64,000 nucleotides of DNA, from positions 1-64,000 of the forward strand of contig JBFMFY010000001.1 in NCBI GenBank assembly GCA_040751955.1. Direction: 5' to 3'. Under the pieces are notes generated by a model. The model did not search any database, had not been told where the DNA came from, and saw only the letters and a program-made list of their open reading frames with translations. Origin of the DNA: SpSt-333 sp040751955 (GTDB lineage Bacteria > Bacteroidota > Ignavibacteria > UBA10030 > UBA8401). Position 1 is the stretch's first letter; each line of letters begins with the position of its first letter. Positions 18,801 through 25,547 of this stretch are shown here, piece by piece. Position numbers and translations under genes: made by a program.

Positions 18801-19296
18801 TTCGGTAAAAGCGGGAGGAGTGATCACGTCGATTAAAAAGAAGATCGATAAAAAAGGGAATACGATGGCGTTCCTGACAATCGAAGATTTCACAGGGAAA
18901 GCCGAGTGTGTCGTCTTTTCAAGTCTTTATAAAAAGAAGATTGAGTTGCTGGCAGAAGAAAAGATGGTGCTCGTCGAGGGGAAAGGAGAAGTAAGTGGAG
19001 ACATCATTAAGATTGTTGTTGACGACATCTTGCCGATGGAAGAAGTGCGGGAAAAATTCGCGAAAAAAATTTTCTTCTTGCTCAATGCGGATGAAGTTAC
19101 CGATATTACGCTGACGAAACTCCGCGAACTGATGGAAAAGAACAAAGGGAACTGCAACTGTTACTTCAATGTTGTAGGGAAGGAATTTGAAAACAAACCG
19201 GTATTTAGATCACGGAAATATTCGGTCAATCCTTCAACAGATTTTATCGAACACGTGGAAGAAATACTCGGGAAAAACGCAATTATATTATCATAA
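15805..19296 (+). CDS. dnaE: DNA polymerase III alpha subunit
   Basis: The 1163-residue replicative polymerase synthesises DNA at the fork. The N-terminal PHP domain (HNHTHYSLLDGAATVE, residues 7-22) is followed by the C-family polymerase core with the catalytic pair Asp417/Asp419 in PDIDVDF. The core contains the GPGRGSAAGS segment (about 374-383), the RPGPMENI fingers region, a helix-hairpin-helix zone (about 830-905) and a C-terminal OB fold (about 1000-1080). The length fits the DnaE1 type. Thioredoxin follows after 32 bases on the same strand. Confidence 0.98.
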   Translation: MSEFIHLHNHTHYSLLDGAATVETLLKAAADNNMPAVALTDHGVMFGAIEFYKKAKKKNLKPIIGCEVYILTKGSRFTKSKERDDGNDLLVSDGKTKKKRDYHHLILLCKDIVGYKNLIKLVTLGHTEGYYYKPRIDFELLSQYHEGLVCMSACAGGVVANPLINGDYEEAKEIATMYKNLFGDDFYLEIQDHGIPAEKIVLRDMPKLAKELNIKLVATNDCHYIKKEHAVAHNVMLLIPDADASNPPDINNLRYGTDQIYFKSAQEMCELFKEFPEAIANTLEITEKCNLNLELGKNQMPKFPIPPDAGVSTLEEYLEKIAWEGLRKRYKEITPEIKARIEHELAVVKSMGYAGYFLIVADFIQAARDRGVMVGPGRGSAAGSIVAYATGITNVDPLKYDLLFERFLNPDRISMPDIDVDFSDSKREVVIEYVRDKYGKDNVAQIITFGTLSSKAVLKDVARVLGIPLSVVESINKQIPTILGKVMPIQEALDTLPDLKPFKENPDQKIQQMFEIAKVLEGMNRNAGMHAAGVVIAPEPLVNFVPMYKTPSTELMTQFTMKDLEEAGLLKMDFLGLRTLTVIENALDLIKKNHGVSIDLDNIPENDAKTFELFGKGQTVAVFQFESSGMQDWLRKLKPTSISDLTAMNALYRPGPMENIGDFIKRKHGFAKIEYLHPKMEPILKETYGVIVYQEQVMRIASEIGGFTLAKSDLMRRAMGKKDKKIMEGLKAEFIEGAQKASKLSEKLAGEIFDLIEKFASYGFNKSHSVAYSVVAYQTAYLKAHYPAEYMAATLTSEINNTDKIVLFIDDCRKIGLQVLPPDVNESDKDFNVTNDGIRFGLAAIKNVGVNAVEAIVKARTEKGKFTSLYDFCMKVDLHTVNKKTIEGLVLSGAFDSVTKNRAQLFKAIEQMLAAASSAQVHAERGQDSLFGGSTQSAVVGTMVPQLPTIPMWTDSEKLSREKEVLGFYVSGHPLLKYEKEINAFASIHLGDVEGMKNGSVKAGGVITSIKKKIDKKGNTMAFLTIEDFTGKAECVVFSSLYKKKIELLAEEKMVLVEGKGEVSGDIIKIVVDDILPMEEVREKFAKKIFFLLNADEVTDITLTKLRELMEKNKGNCNCYFNVVGKEFENKPVFRSRKYSVNPSTDFIEHVEEILGKNAIILS

Positions 19297-19328
19297 CTAA
19301 TCTAACTTGCAGAACAGAAGGAGATCAA

Positions 19329-19652
19329 ATGAAACCCGTAGAAGTAAACGACAGCAACTTCCAGACTGAAGTGCTTAATTCTCAAACACCTGTCCTTGTA
19401 GATTTCTGGGCAGTATGGTGCGGTCCGTGCAAAATGATCGCTCCGATCGTTGAGGAATTGGCAAAGGAATACGATGGTAAAATGAAATTCGGCAAACTTG
19501 ACGTCGATTCGAACCCGCAAGTTTCCATGCAATACGGTATTCGCAGCATCCCAACGCTGCTTGTGTTCAAGGGTGGCAAAGTGGTTGACCAAATCGTCGG
19601 TGCAATGCCGAAGAAGGCATTGGTTGACAAGATTAGTCCCCATATGAATTGA
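19329..19652 (+). CDS. trxA: Thioredoxin
   Basis: The 107-residue protein reduces disulfides in cytoplasmic proteins using electrons from thioredoxin reductase. The active site WCGPC is at residues 30-34 (Cys31, Cys34), the cis-Pro loop is at SIPTLLVF, and a typical thioredoxin fold fills the whole length with no signal peptide. A strong AAGGAG (19318-19323) precedes the ATG by five bases. It follows dnaE by 32 bases and is closed by a strong terminator. Confidence 0.98.
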   Translation: MKPVEVNDSNFQTEVLNSQTPVLVDFWAVWCGPCKMIAPIVEELAKEYDGKMKFGKLDVDSNPQVSMQYGIRSIPTLLVFKGGKVVDQIVGAMPKKALVDKISPHMN

Positions 19653-19662
19653 TGCTCTAAAG

Positions 19663-19696
19663 AATAACAAACCCCGTCTCAGCGGGGTTTGTTATT
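19663..19696 (+). terminator. Intrinsic terminator after trxA
   Basis: A perfect 14-bp stem (AATAACAAACCCCG at 19663-19676 pairing with 19683-19696) closes a six-base loop. The 3' arm is T-rich (GTTTGTTATT). It ends the dnaE-trxA unit. Confidence 0.88.
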
Positions 19697-19783
19697 GCAT
19701 TTCCCAATTGCTTCTCCTCCTCTTTAGTTCTACATTTGCACACAATCGAATATTCCCTCACCAAAATGTATCCGGTAAATGCC

Positions 19784-21700
19784 ATGAACACTGAACTGCA
19801 ACGAACTATCCCCCAATTACTTGAAACAAGCACGCAGAAATTTCCCAATAATGTGCTGATGTGGGAAAAGAAGACAGACGCGTACAAAGGTACAACCTAT
19901 TCGGAAATCCGCCAACAGGTGCATCAATGCGCCGCGGGATTGATGAGTCTCGGCATTGCGGCGGGAGACAGGCTCGCTCTCATTTCGGAAGGGAGGAATG
20001 ATTGGGTCGTCTCTGAACTCGGTATTTTGTATGCTGGTGCAATCAACGTTCCTATTTCCGTGAAAGTGGATGAACTTTCCGATTTGAAATTCCGCATCGC
20101 TCATTCCGGTGCTCGTATGGCGATCGTCTCCGGCGGGCATGCTCACAAGTTGCGCGCCATCGAAAAGGATCTTCCTGAACTGGAAAAGATCATCATCCTT
20201 GACGGCGAACCACGGAGTGAAGATGAGATGACATTTGCTGAACTGATAGAACATGGGAAGGAGTTTCTTAAATCCCGAACTTCCGAATTTGAGCAGCGAT
20301 GGAGATCGATCCGTGAGAACGATCCGGCAAATATCTGTTACACATCGGGAACAACCGCTGATCCAAAAGGAATTATACTGACGCACCGCAATTACACCGC
20401 CAATGTCGAGCAGGCATCCGGCTTGCTGCCGATACCGGAATCGTATTGTTCGCTCCTCATCCTTCCGTGGGACCATTCATTTGCCCACACGGCGGGAATC
20501 TACACGTTGATGAAGAACGGGGCAAGCATGGCATCGGTGCAAGTTGGCAAAACGCCGATGGAGACATTGAAGAACGTGCCGGTGAACATCAAAGAGACGA
20601 AACCGACATTTTTACTGAGTGTACCTGCGCTGGCGAAGAATTTCAAGAAGAATATCGAGAAGGGGATTCGCGACAAAGGGGAAAAAGTTGAGAAGCTTTT
20701 CAATACCGCTGTGGAACTCGGCTATAAGATCAACGGCATCGGGTGGGACAGAGGAAAGAATGGAACGCTGATTGAAAAATTGAAATACAAATTGTTCGAT
20801 GTGCTCATCTTTAAAAAGATCAGGCAGGGATTCGGAGGGAATCTGAAGTTCTTCATCGGCGGCGGCGCACTGCTGGATATTGAACTGCAGCGGTTTTTCT
20901 ATGCGATCGGCATGCCGATGTATCAAGGTTACGGATTGACAGAAGCCGCTCCGATCATTTCAGCGAATGTTCCGAAACGGCACAAACTCGGCTCGTCGGG
21001 TTCTATCGTTCCAAATCTTGAAATAAAAATTTGCGACGAAACGGGGAACGGACTTCCGACAGGAAAGCAGGGGGAAATCGTCATTCGCGGTGAGAATGTA
21101 ATGGCGGGATACTGGAAGAATGAAAAGGCAACGCGAGAAACAATACGTGACGGTTGGCTGTACACAGGAGATCTCGGGTATCTCGACGAAGATAATTTTC
21201 TGTATGTTCTCGGACGGGTAAAAAGTCTGCTCATCGGACACGACGGCGAAAAGTACAGTCCCGAAGGGATCGAAGAAGCTCTGGTTGGCAATTCGCCGTA
21301 CATCGATCAGGTAATGCTTTACAACAATCAGTCGCAATACACAGTCGGATTGATCGTGCCGAACAAAGAGAATCTGTTGAAGTATCTCTCTCAAAAAAAT
21401 CTTTCTCATCACACGGAAGAAGGACAAACGGCTGCGCTGCGGATGCTGGAAGGTGAAATCGCGGAATATAAGCAAGGGGGAAAATTTAGCGGAGAATTTC
21501 CCGAACGCTGGCTTCCTTCAGCCGTTGCTGTGCTCGGAGAAGGATTCACCGAGCAGAATCATTTTCTCAACAGCACGCTGAAAATGGTGCGGGGAAAGAT
21601 CACCGAATTTTATAGAGACAGGATCGATTTCCTTTTCACCGCTGAAGGTAAAGATATTTGCAATCACCAAAACAAGAACATCATCAAGAGAATGGAATAA
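19784..21700 (+). CDS. Long-chain acyl-CoA synthetase (AMP-binding)
   Basis: The product activates a fatty acid through an acyl-adenylate to acyl-CoA. The P-loop-like adenylate motif YTSGTTADPKG lies near residues 184-194, GYGLTEAAPI near 385, and GWLYTGDLGYLDEDNFLYVLGR near 465, as in the ANL superfamily. At about 640 residues it fits the long-chain FadD/FAA type. Alternative in-frame starts are 19736 (TTG) and 19766. I chose 19784 because the family homology begins right there (MNTELQRTIPQL). It follows the trxA terminator and stands alone. Confidence 0.92.
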   Translation: MNTELQRTIPQLLETSTQKFPNNVLMWEKKTDAYKGTTYSEIRQQVHQCAAGLMSLGIAAGDRLALISEGRNDWVVSELGILYAGAINVPISVKVDELSDLKFRIAHSGARMAIVSGGHAHKLRAIEKDLPELEKIIILDGEPRSEDEMTFAELIEHGKEFLKSRTSEFEQRWRSIRENDPANICYTSGTTADPKGIILTHRNYTANVEQASGLLPIPESYCSLLILPWDHSFAHTAGIYTLMKNGASMASVQVGKTPMETLKNVPVNIKETKPTFLLSVPALAKNFKKNIEKGIRDKGEKVEKLFNTAVELGYKINGIGWDRGKNGTLIEKLKYKLFDVLIFKKIRQGFGGNLKFFIGGGALLDIELQRFFYAIGMPMYQGYGLTEAAPIISANVPKRHKLGSSGSIVPNLEIKICDETGNGLPTGKQGEIVIRGENVMAGYWKNEKATRETIRDGWLYTGDLGYLDEDNFLYVLGRVKSLLIGHDGEKYSPEGIEEALVGNSPYIDQVMLYNNQSQYTVGLIVPNKENLLKYLSQKNLSHHTEEGQTAALRMLEGEIAEYKQGGKFSGEFPERWLPSAVAVLGEGFTEQNHFLNSTLKMVRGKITEFYRDRIDFLFTAEGKDICNHQNKNIIKRME

Positions 21701-21710
21701 GAACAAGTGG

Positions 21711-21752
21711 CAATTACCAGTTACCAATAACCATTACTAATTTCAAATCACC
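21711..21752. repeat. Degenerate ATTACC/TTACCAA heptamer-like repeat
   Basis: The gap after the acyl-CoA synthetase contains near-repeats of ATTACCA-type words. The 11-mer TTACCAATAAC (21721-21731) recurs at 22139-22149 on the far side of the next gene. They resemble the short tandemly repeated intergenic sequences known in cyanobacteria (analogy only). Confidence 0.55.
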
Positions 21753-21791
21753 AAAGAATAGTGGTAGGAATAAAAGCATGCTGAGGATGAA

Positions 21792-22127
21792 ATGAAGTTG
21801 CAATCGTTGTCCGATCTCGAAAATTTATTACCTGAATCCGAGCGGAAGAAAAATACCGGGAATACTGAAGTGAAGAAAGGAGAACATGAAGGGAAAGGCA
21901 AATCTGTCCGCGTGCTCCTTGATACAAAGAACCGGAAAGGAAAGAGCGTAACAGTAGTGGTAGGACTGCAACATAATCCGCAGACAATTGAAGAGATCGC
22001 AAAAATGTTAAAGCAGCATTGCGGAGCGGGAGGAACTGTAAAGGGCGGGAATATAGAAATTCAGGGAGACCAACGACAGAGGATAACGGAAAAACTTCAA
22101 CAGATGAATTACACTGTAAAGCAATGA
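21792..22127 (+). CDS. yciH: SUI1/eIF1-family translation factor (YciH type)
   Basis: A 111-residue protein. Its N-terminal 45 residues are charged and variable. Residues 50-110 form the SUI1/eIF1 domain, with KGKSVTVVVGL, the loop CGAGGTVKGGNIEIQGD and a final ITEKLQQMNY helix. In eukaryotes the family polices start-codon choice; bacterial YciH is thought to act in translation initiation control. The gene stands alone, with repeat-like words on both sides. Confidence 0.85.
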   Translation: MKLQSLSDLENLLPESERKKNTGNTEVKKGEHEGKGKSVRVLLDTKNRKGKSVTVVVGLQHNPQTIEEIAKMLKQHCGAGGTVKGGNIEIQGDQRQRITEKLQQMNYTVKQ

Positions 22128-22175
22128 ACAATGACCAATTACCAATAACAAGTTACAAATACCAGTTATCGGTTA
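22128..22175. repeat. Second copy of the TTACCAATAAC-type degenerate repeat
   Basis: Right after yciH the words CAATTACCA and TTACCAATAAC (22139-22149) recur exactly as at 21711-21731, followed by looser copies. The repeats therefore bracket yciH. Confidence 0.55.
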
Positions 22176-22291
22176 GGTTTCTAATATTCAAATCCGTATG
22201 TTGTATTCGGTGCCTCCCTGAACACCATCATCAGACTGGCTATCGTATTATATAAGATTTGGTGGATCATTTATTTATCTATGGAGGTACA

Positions 22292-22618
22292 ATGAAATTA
22301 TACGTCGGCAATCTGGATCGGGAAGTCACAAAAGAAGATTTGGAAGAGGCGTTCAAACCGTTCGGCGAACTCGGCGATGTTGTGGTAATCAAAGACCGTG
22401 TGAACAATGTTTCGAAAGGATTCGGATTCGTTGAAATGCCGAACAAGAACGAAGCGGAAGCGGCAATTGCAGCGTTGAAAGGGAAACCTCTCAAAGGGCG
22501 CAACATCGATGTGAACGAAGCGCGTCCGAAAACAGATGCACCCCGCAGAAGTTTCGGCGGAGGGGGTGGATATGGAGGGGGTGGTGGACGACGCGGCGGT
22601 GGAGGAAATCGGTATTAA
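22292..22618 (+). CDS. RRM-type RNA-binding protein with Gly-rich tail
   Basis: The start at 22292 is set by GGAGGT (22283-22288) just upstream. The 108-residue protein is one RNA recognition motif (residues 1-80). It contains RNP2 (KLYVGNLD, residues 2-9) and RNP1 (KGFGFVEM). A tail follows that is rich in Gly and Arg (about residues 85-108). This layout matches bacterial cold-induced RNA-binding proteins, which bind single-stranded RNA. No operon partner is near, and a strong terminator follows. Confidence 0.93.
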   Translation: MKLYVGNLDREVTKEDLEEAFKPFGELGDVVVIKDRVNNVSKGFGFVEMPNKNEAEAAIAALKGKPLKGRNIDVNEARPKTDAPRRSFGGGGGYGGGGGRRGGGGNRY

Positions 22619-22646
22619 AAGTGCGGCGCTTAAAAGCTAGTTGGTT

Positions 22647-22676
22647 AAAAATCCCGCTATGCGGGATTTTTTTTTT
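22647..22676 (+). terminator. Intrinsic terminator after the RRM gene
   Basis: ATCCCGC (22651-22657) pairs with 22661-22667 across a three-base TAT loop, extended by A/T pairs, and is followed by a long T run to 22676. Confidence 0.92.
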
Positions 22677-22729
22677 ATCTGAAAACTTTTTTTCCAAAAA
22701 CTTTCAGTGTATGCGCTAAGTCGATTCTT

Positions 22730-22792
22730 GTCATGTTGAGCGCAGCGAAACATCCAGAATTTCACTGGATTCTTCACTTCGTTCAGAATGAC
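22730..22792. repeat. Dispersed palindromic repeat (GTCATGTTGAGC family)
   Basis: The element runs from GTCATGTTGAGC to GTTCAGAATGAC. Its two ends are imperfect inverted copies of each other, and the centre is CCAGAATTTCACTGG, itself palindromic. I know this wording as a widespread intergenic repeat in Bacteroidota-related genomes, so it is probably one of many genomic copies. Confidence 0.6.
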
Positions 22793-22931
22793 TATGCTCA
22801 ATAGTTAGTTTTCACACAACCTGTCTGTTTGGGAACATCTCAAGAGAAGCAAGAAGCACACCCCCTGCCCCTCTCTCCATCGCAAATAGCAACGCACAGA
22901 GGGGAGTAGATTTCGTTCAAAAGCTCTGCAC

Positions 22932-22994
22932 CTGTAGGGCGAATCTCCAGATTCGACCGTGTAGTGTAAACGGAACTGGAGTTCCGTCCTACAG
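22932..22994. repeat. Dispersed palindromic repeat (CTGTAGGGCGAATCTCC family)
   Basis: It starts CTGTAGG and ends CCTACAG, with inner arms CTCCAGATTCG and CGGAACTGGAG that are partly complementary. It is a likely member of a multi-copy, non-coding, hairpin-forming family, unrelated in sequence to the element at 22730. Confidence 0.55.
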
Positions 22995-23053
22995 TATCAC
23001 TCGTTCCCAAATTCTGTTTATGAAGGAGAAGAAAAGATCACTATCTTTTAAAA

Positions 23054-25546
23054 ATGAATTCTCTCCCGATTGATATCGTCCTCCCTGAACTTCTAAGTGC
23101 ATTGACAAACCATCAAAACGTCATTCTTTCTGCCGATCCAGGTGCAGGAAAAACGACTCGCGTTCCAATTGCGTTGATGAACGAACCGTGGCTGAAAAAC
23201 CAAAAGATCATTATGCTTGAACCGCGCCGGCTTGCGGCGATCCGATCTGCAGAATATATGGCGCAGCAGTTGAATGAAAAAGCGGGAGAGAATGTCGGAT
23301 ACCGCATACGAGGAGATCTGAAGGTTGGGAAAAGAACAAGAATAGAAGTTGTGACTGAAGGAATCCTGACACGGATGCTGCAGGATGATCCTTCGTTACC
23401 CGATGTTGGAATTGTCATCTTCGATGAATTCCATGAACGAAGTATCAACGCAGACCTTGGACTTGCATTGACACTCGATGTACAAGAACAGATCCGCAGC
23501 GACCTGCGCATCCTTGTAATGTCTGCAACTCTGGATGGCGTCGCGATATCAGCGTTGCTTGATCATGCACCTGTCATTAAAAGCGAAGGAAGGATATATC
23601 CCGTTGAGACGATCTATCTTCCGCTGCAAAAGAGAGGACAGATCGAACCGATTGTTGTGTCAACAATTCTCAAAGCGCTGCGAGAACAGGACGGGGACAT
23701 TCTTGTATTTCTTCCGGGACAACGCGAGATACGAAAAACGGAATCATTGCTGCTGAAAAAAGAACTCTCGCCACACATCGAGATCCATTTATTGTACGGC
23801 GAAGCGAGTGCTGAAAAACAACGTGCGGTATTGCAACCTGCAGCTTCAGGAAAAAGAAAAGTGATTCTCTCCACCAACATAGCGGAGACGAGCTTGACGA
23901 TTGAAGGCGTCCGTATCGTTATCGATTCCGGACTCACACGCAGTGCATCGTTCGATCCGCGGCGGGGAATGTCCGGACTTGTAACGACTGCTGTCTCTCA
24001 TGCTGCTGCAGATCAGCGGCGCGGGCGTGCCGGAAGGCAGCAGCCGGGAGTTTGTTATCGGCTTTGGACGCAGGCAGAACATTCTTTGCTCAAGAGATAT
24101 TCACAACCGGAAATTCTTTCTGCCGATCTCTCTTCGTTCGCATTGGAACTGGCGCAATGGGGAGATCTCTCGGGGAGCAGACTCAAATTTCTCGACTCTC
24201 CTCCGCAAAAACATCTAAACCACGCACTGTCACTTTTGAAAGATCTCAATGCCATTAATGAACAAGGAAAGTTAACTCGTCACGGAGCGGCGCTTACCCG
24301 ATTCGGTATTCACCCCCGTTTAGCGCACATGCTGGTTCGAGGAAATGAACTTGGCGTCGGAATACTTGCTTGTGATGTTGCAGCAATATTGGAAGAGCGC
24401 GACCTGTTGCGCGGGAAATCTGATTCAGATATCGATCTGTATTCACGATACATTGAGATGAAAAGAGGGAAATCATCAGACTCATTTGCTGTGCGGAGAG
24501 TACGGGAACAGTCCGGTCGGTTAATGATGATGTTGAATCTGCAACCGACGCCAGGATTCAGTGACGATCAAATTCAGCAGCATCTCGGAAAACTTCTCGC
24601 ATTGGCATATCCGGAACGAATTGGAAAGAGGAAGGATCAAAGCGGGAAGTATCAGTTGTCGGGAAATACTGTCGGCGTACTGCCGAAAGAGAGTGCGCTG
24701 TTCAAAGAAGAATATCTTGCCGTTGGTGAAGTGGATGGAGCGGGGAGCGAAGTAAAGATATTCCTCGCCGCACCGATCATAAGAGATGACATTCTTGAAT
24801 TGTTCGCTGATAAGATCGAAACAACGGAAGAGATATTCTGGGATCAAAAACTCGAATCTGTCGTTGCACGGCGTGTTTCTCGGCTTGGGTCTATCGAACT
24901 GTCGCATCAATCATTTGAACCTTCTGCAGAAATAGTAATACCGCTCATCTGTAGTGCGATACGGGAATTGGGCTTGCAATCGCTTCAGTGGGAGAAAGAA
25001 TCCGAATCTTTGCGCACACGGAGCGAGTGGCTGCGTGCGCAAAAAATTGTCGATGAAAATTGGGTTGATCTAAGTGACGAACGATTGTTGTCCACTCTCG
25101 AAGAATGGCTCGGACCGTTTCTGCGTGGGATTAAGAAAAGAAGTCAATTTTCAAAACTGGATATGGCATCTATCCTGAAAGCATTGTTCACGTACGATCA
25201 ACTCAAAAAACTTGATACGCTTGCTCCGAAACATCTGACGGTACCAACCGGCTCGCATATTCCGATTGATTATTCGAATCCCCAACCGATACTAGCAGTG
25301 CGATTGCAGGAGATGTTTGGAGAAACAGACACACCGACTGTGGCTGAAGGAAAGGTGAAAGTGTTGCTGCATCTGTTGTCACCAGCACGGCGTCCGCTTG
25401 CGGTAACGCAAGACCTTCCCAGTTTCTGGAAGAATGCATATCAGCAAGTGCGTAAAGATATGCGGGGAGAATATCCGAAGCATTATTGGCCTGAGAATCC
25501 GCTGGAAGCGGAGCCGACGAAGAGAACGAAGAAGTATATGAAATGA
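23054..25546 (+). CDS. hrpB: ATP-dependent RNA helicase HrpB
   Basis: An 830-residue DExH-box helicase of the HrpB family. Motif I is GAGKTT (about residues 31-36), motif II reads DEFHERS as in HrpB rather than DEAH, motif III is SATLDG, and motif VI is QRRGRAGR. The HrpB-specific C-terminal region is present to the end (PTKRTKKYMK, with a WPENPLEAEPT segment). The family's cellular role is poorly known; in E. coli it is dispensable. The gene ends one base before the convergent glucanase gene, with no terminator visible between them. Confidence 0.95.
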   Translation: MNSLPIDIVLPELLSALTNHQNVILSADPGAGKTTRVPIALMNEPWLKNQKIIMLEPRRLAAIRSAEYMAQQLNEKAGENVGYRIRGDLKVGKRTRIEVVTEGILTRMLQDDPSLPDVGIVIFDEFHERSINADLGLALTLDVQEQIRSDLRILVMSATLDGVAISALLDHAPVIKSEGRIYPVETIYLPLQKRGQIEPIVVSTILKALREQDGDILVFLPGQREIRKTESLLLKKELSPHIEIHLLYGEASAEKQRAVLQPAASGKRKVILSTNIAETSLTIEGVRIVIDSGLTRSASFDPRRGMSGLVTTAVSHAAADQRRGRAGRQQPGVCYRLWTQAEHSLLKRYSQPEILSADLSSFALELAQWGDLSGSRLKFLDSPPQKHLNHALSLLKDLNAINEQGKLTRHGAALTRFGIHPRLAHMLVRGNELGVGILACDVAAILEERDLLRGKSDSDIDLYSRYIEMKRGKSSDSFAVRRVREQSGRLMMMLNLQPTPGFSDDQIQQHLGKLLALAYPERIGKRKDQSGKYQLSGNTVGVLPKESALFKEEYLAVGEVDGAGSEVKIFLAAPIIRDDILELFADKIETTEEIFWDQKLESVVARRVSRLGSIELSHQSFEPSAEIVIPLICSAIRELGLQSLQWEKESESLRTRSEWLRAQKIVDENWVDLSDERLLSTLEEWLGPFLRGIKKRSQFSKLDMASILKALFTYDQLKKLDTLAPKHLTVPTGSHIPIDYSNPQPILAVRLQEMFGETDTPTVAEGKVKVLLHLLSPARRPLAVTQDLPSFWKNAYQQVRKDMRGEYPKHYWPENPLEAEPTKRTKKYMK

Positions 25547-25547
25547 T

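Larger units (their letters stand above)
22677..23053. other. Intergenic stretch between the RRM gene and hrpB
   Basis: These 377 bases hold no gene I can support. They contain two imperfect palindromic dispersed-repeat elements (22730-22792 and 22932-22994), with about 140 bases of unremarkable sequence between them. Confidence 0.6.

Noticed and set aside
19817..20476. 219-codon minus-strand open frame inside the acyl-CoA synthetase gene
   Set aside because: It covers the well-conserved AMP-binding region of the plus strand and has no recognisable domain.
22619..23053. Possible small RNA or gene in the gap before hrpB
   Set aside because: Apart from the terminator and two palindromic repeats I see no open frame with a ribosome site and no promoter.
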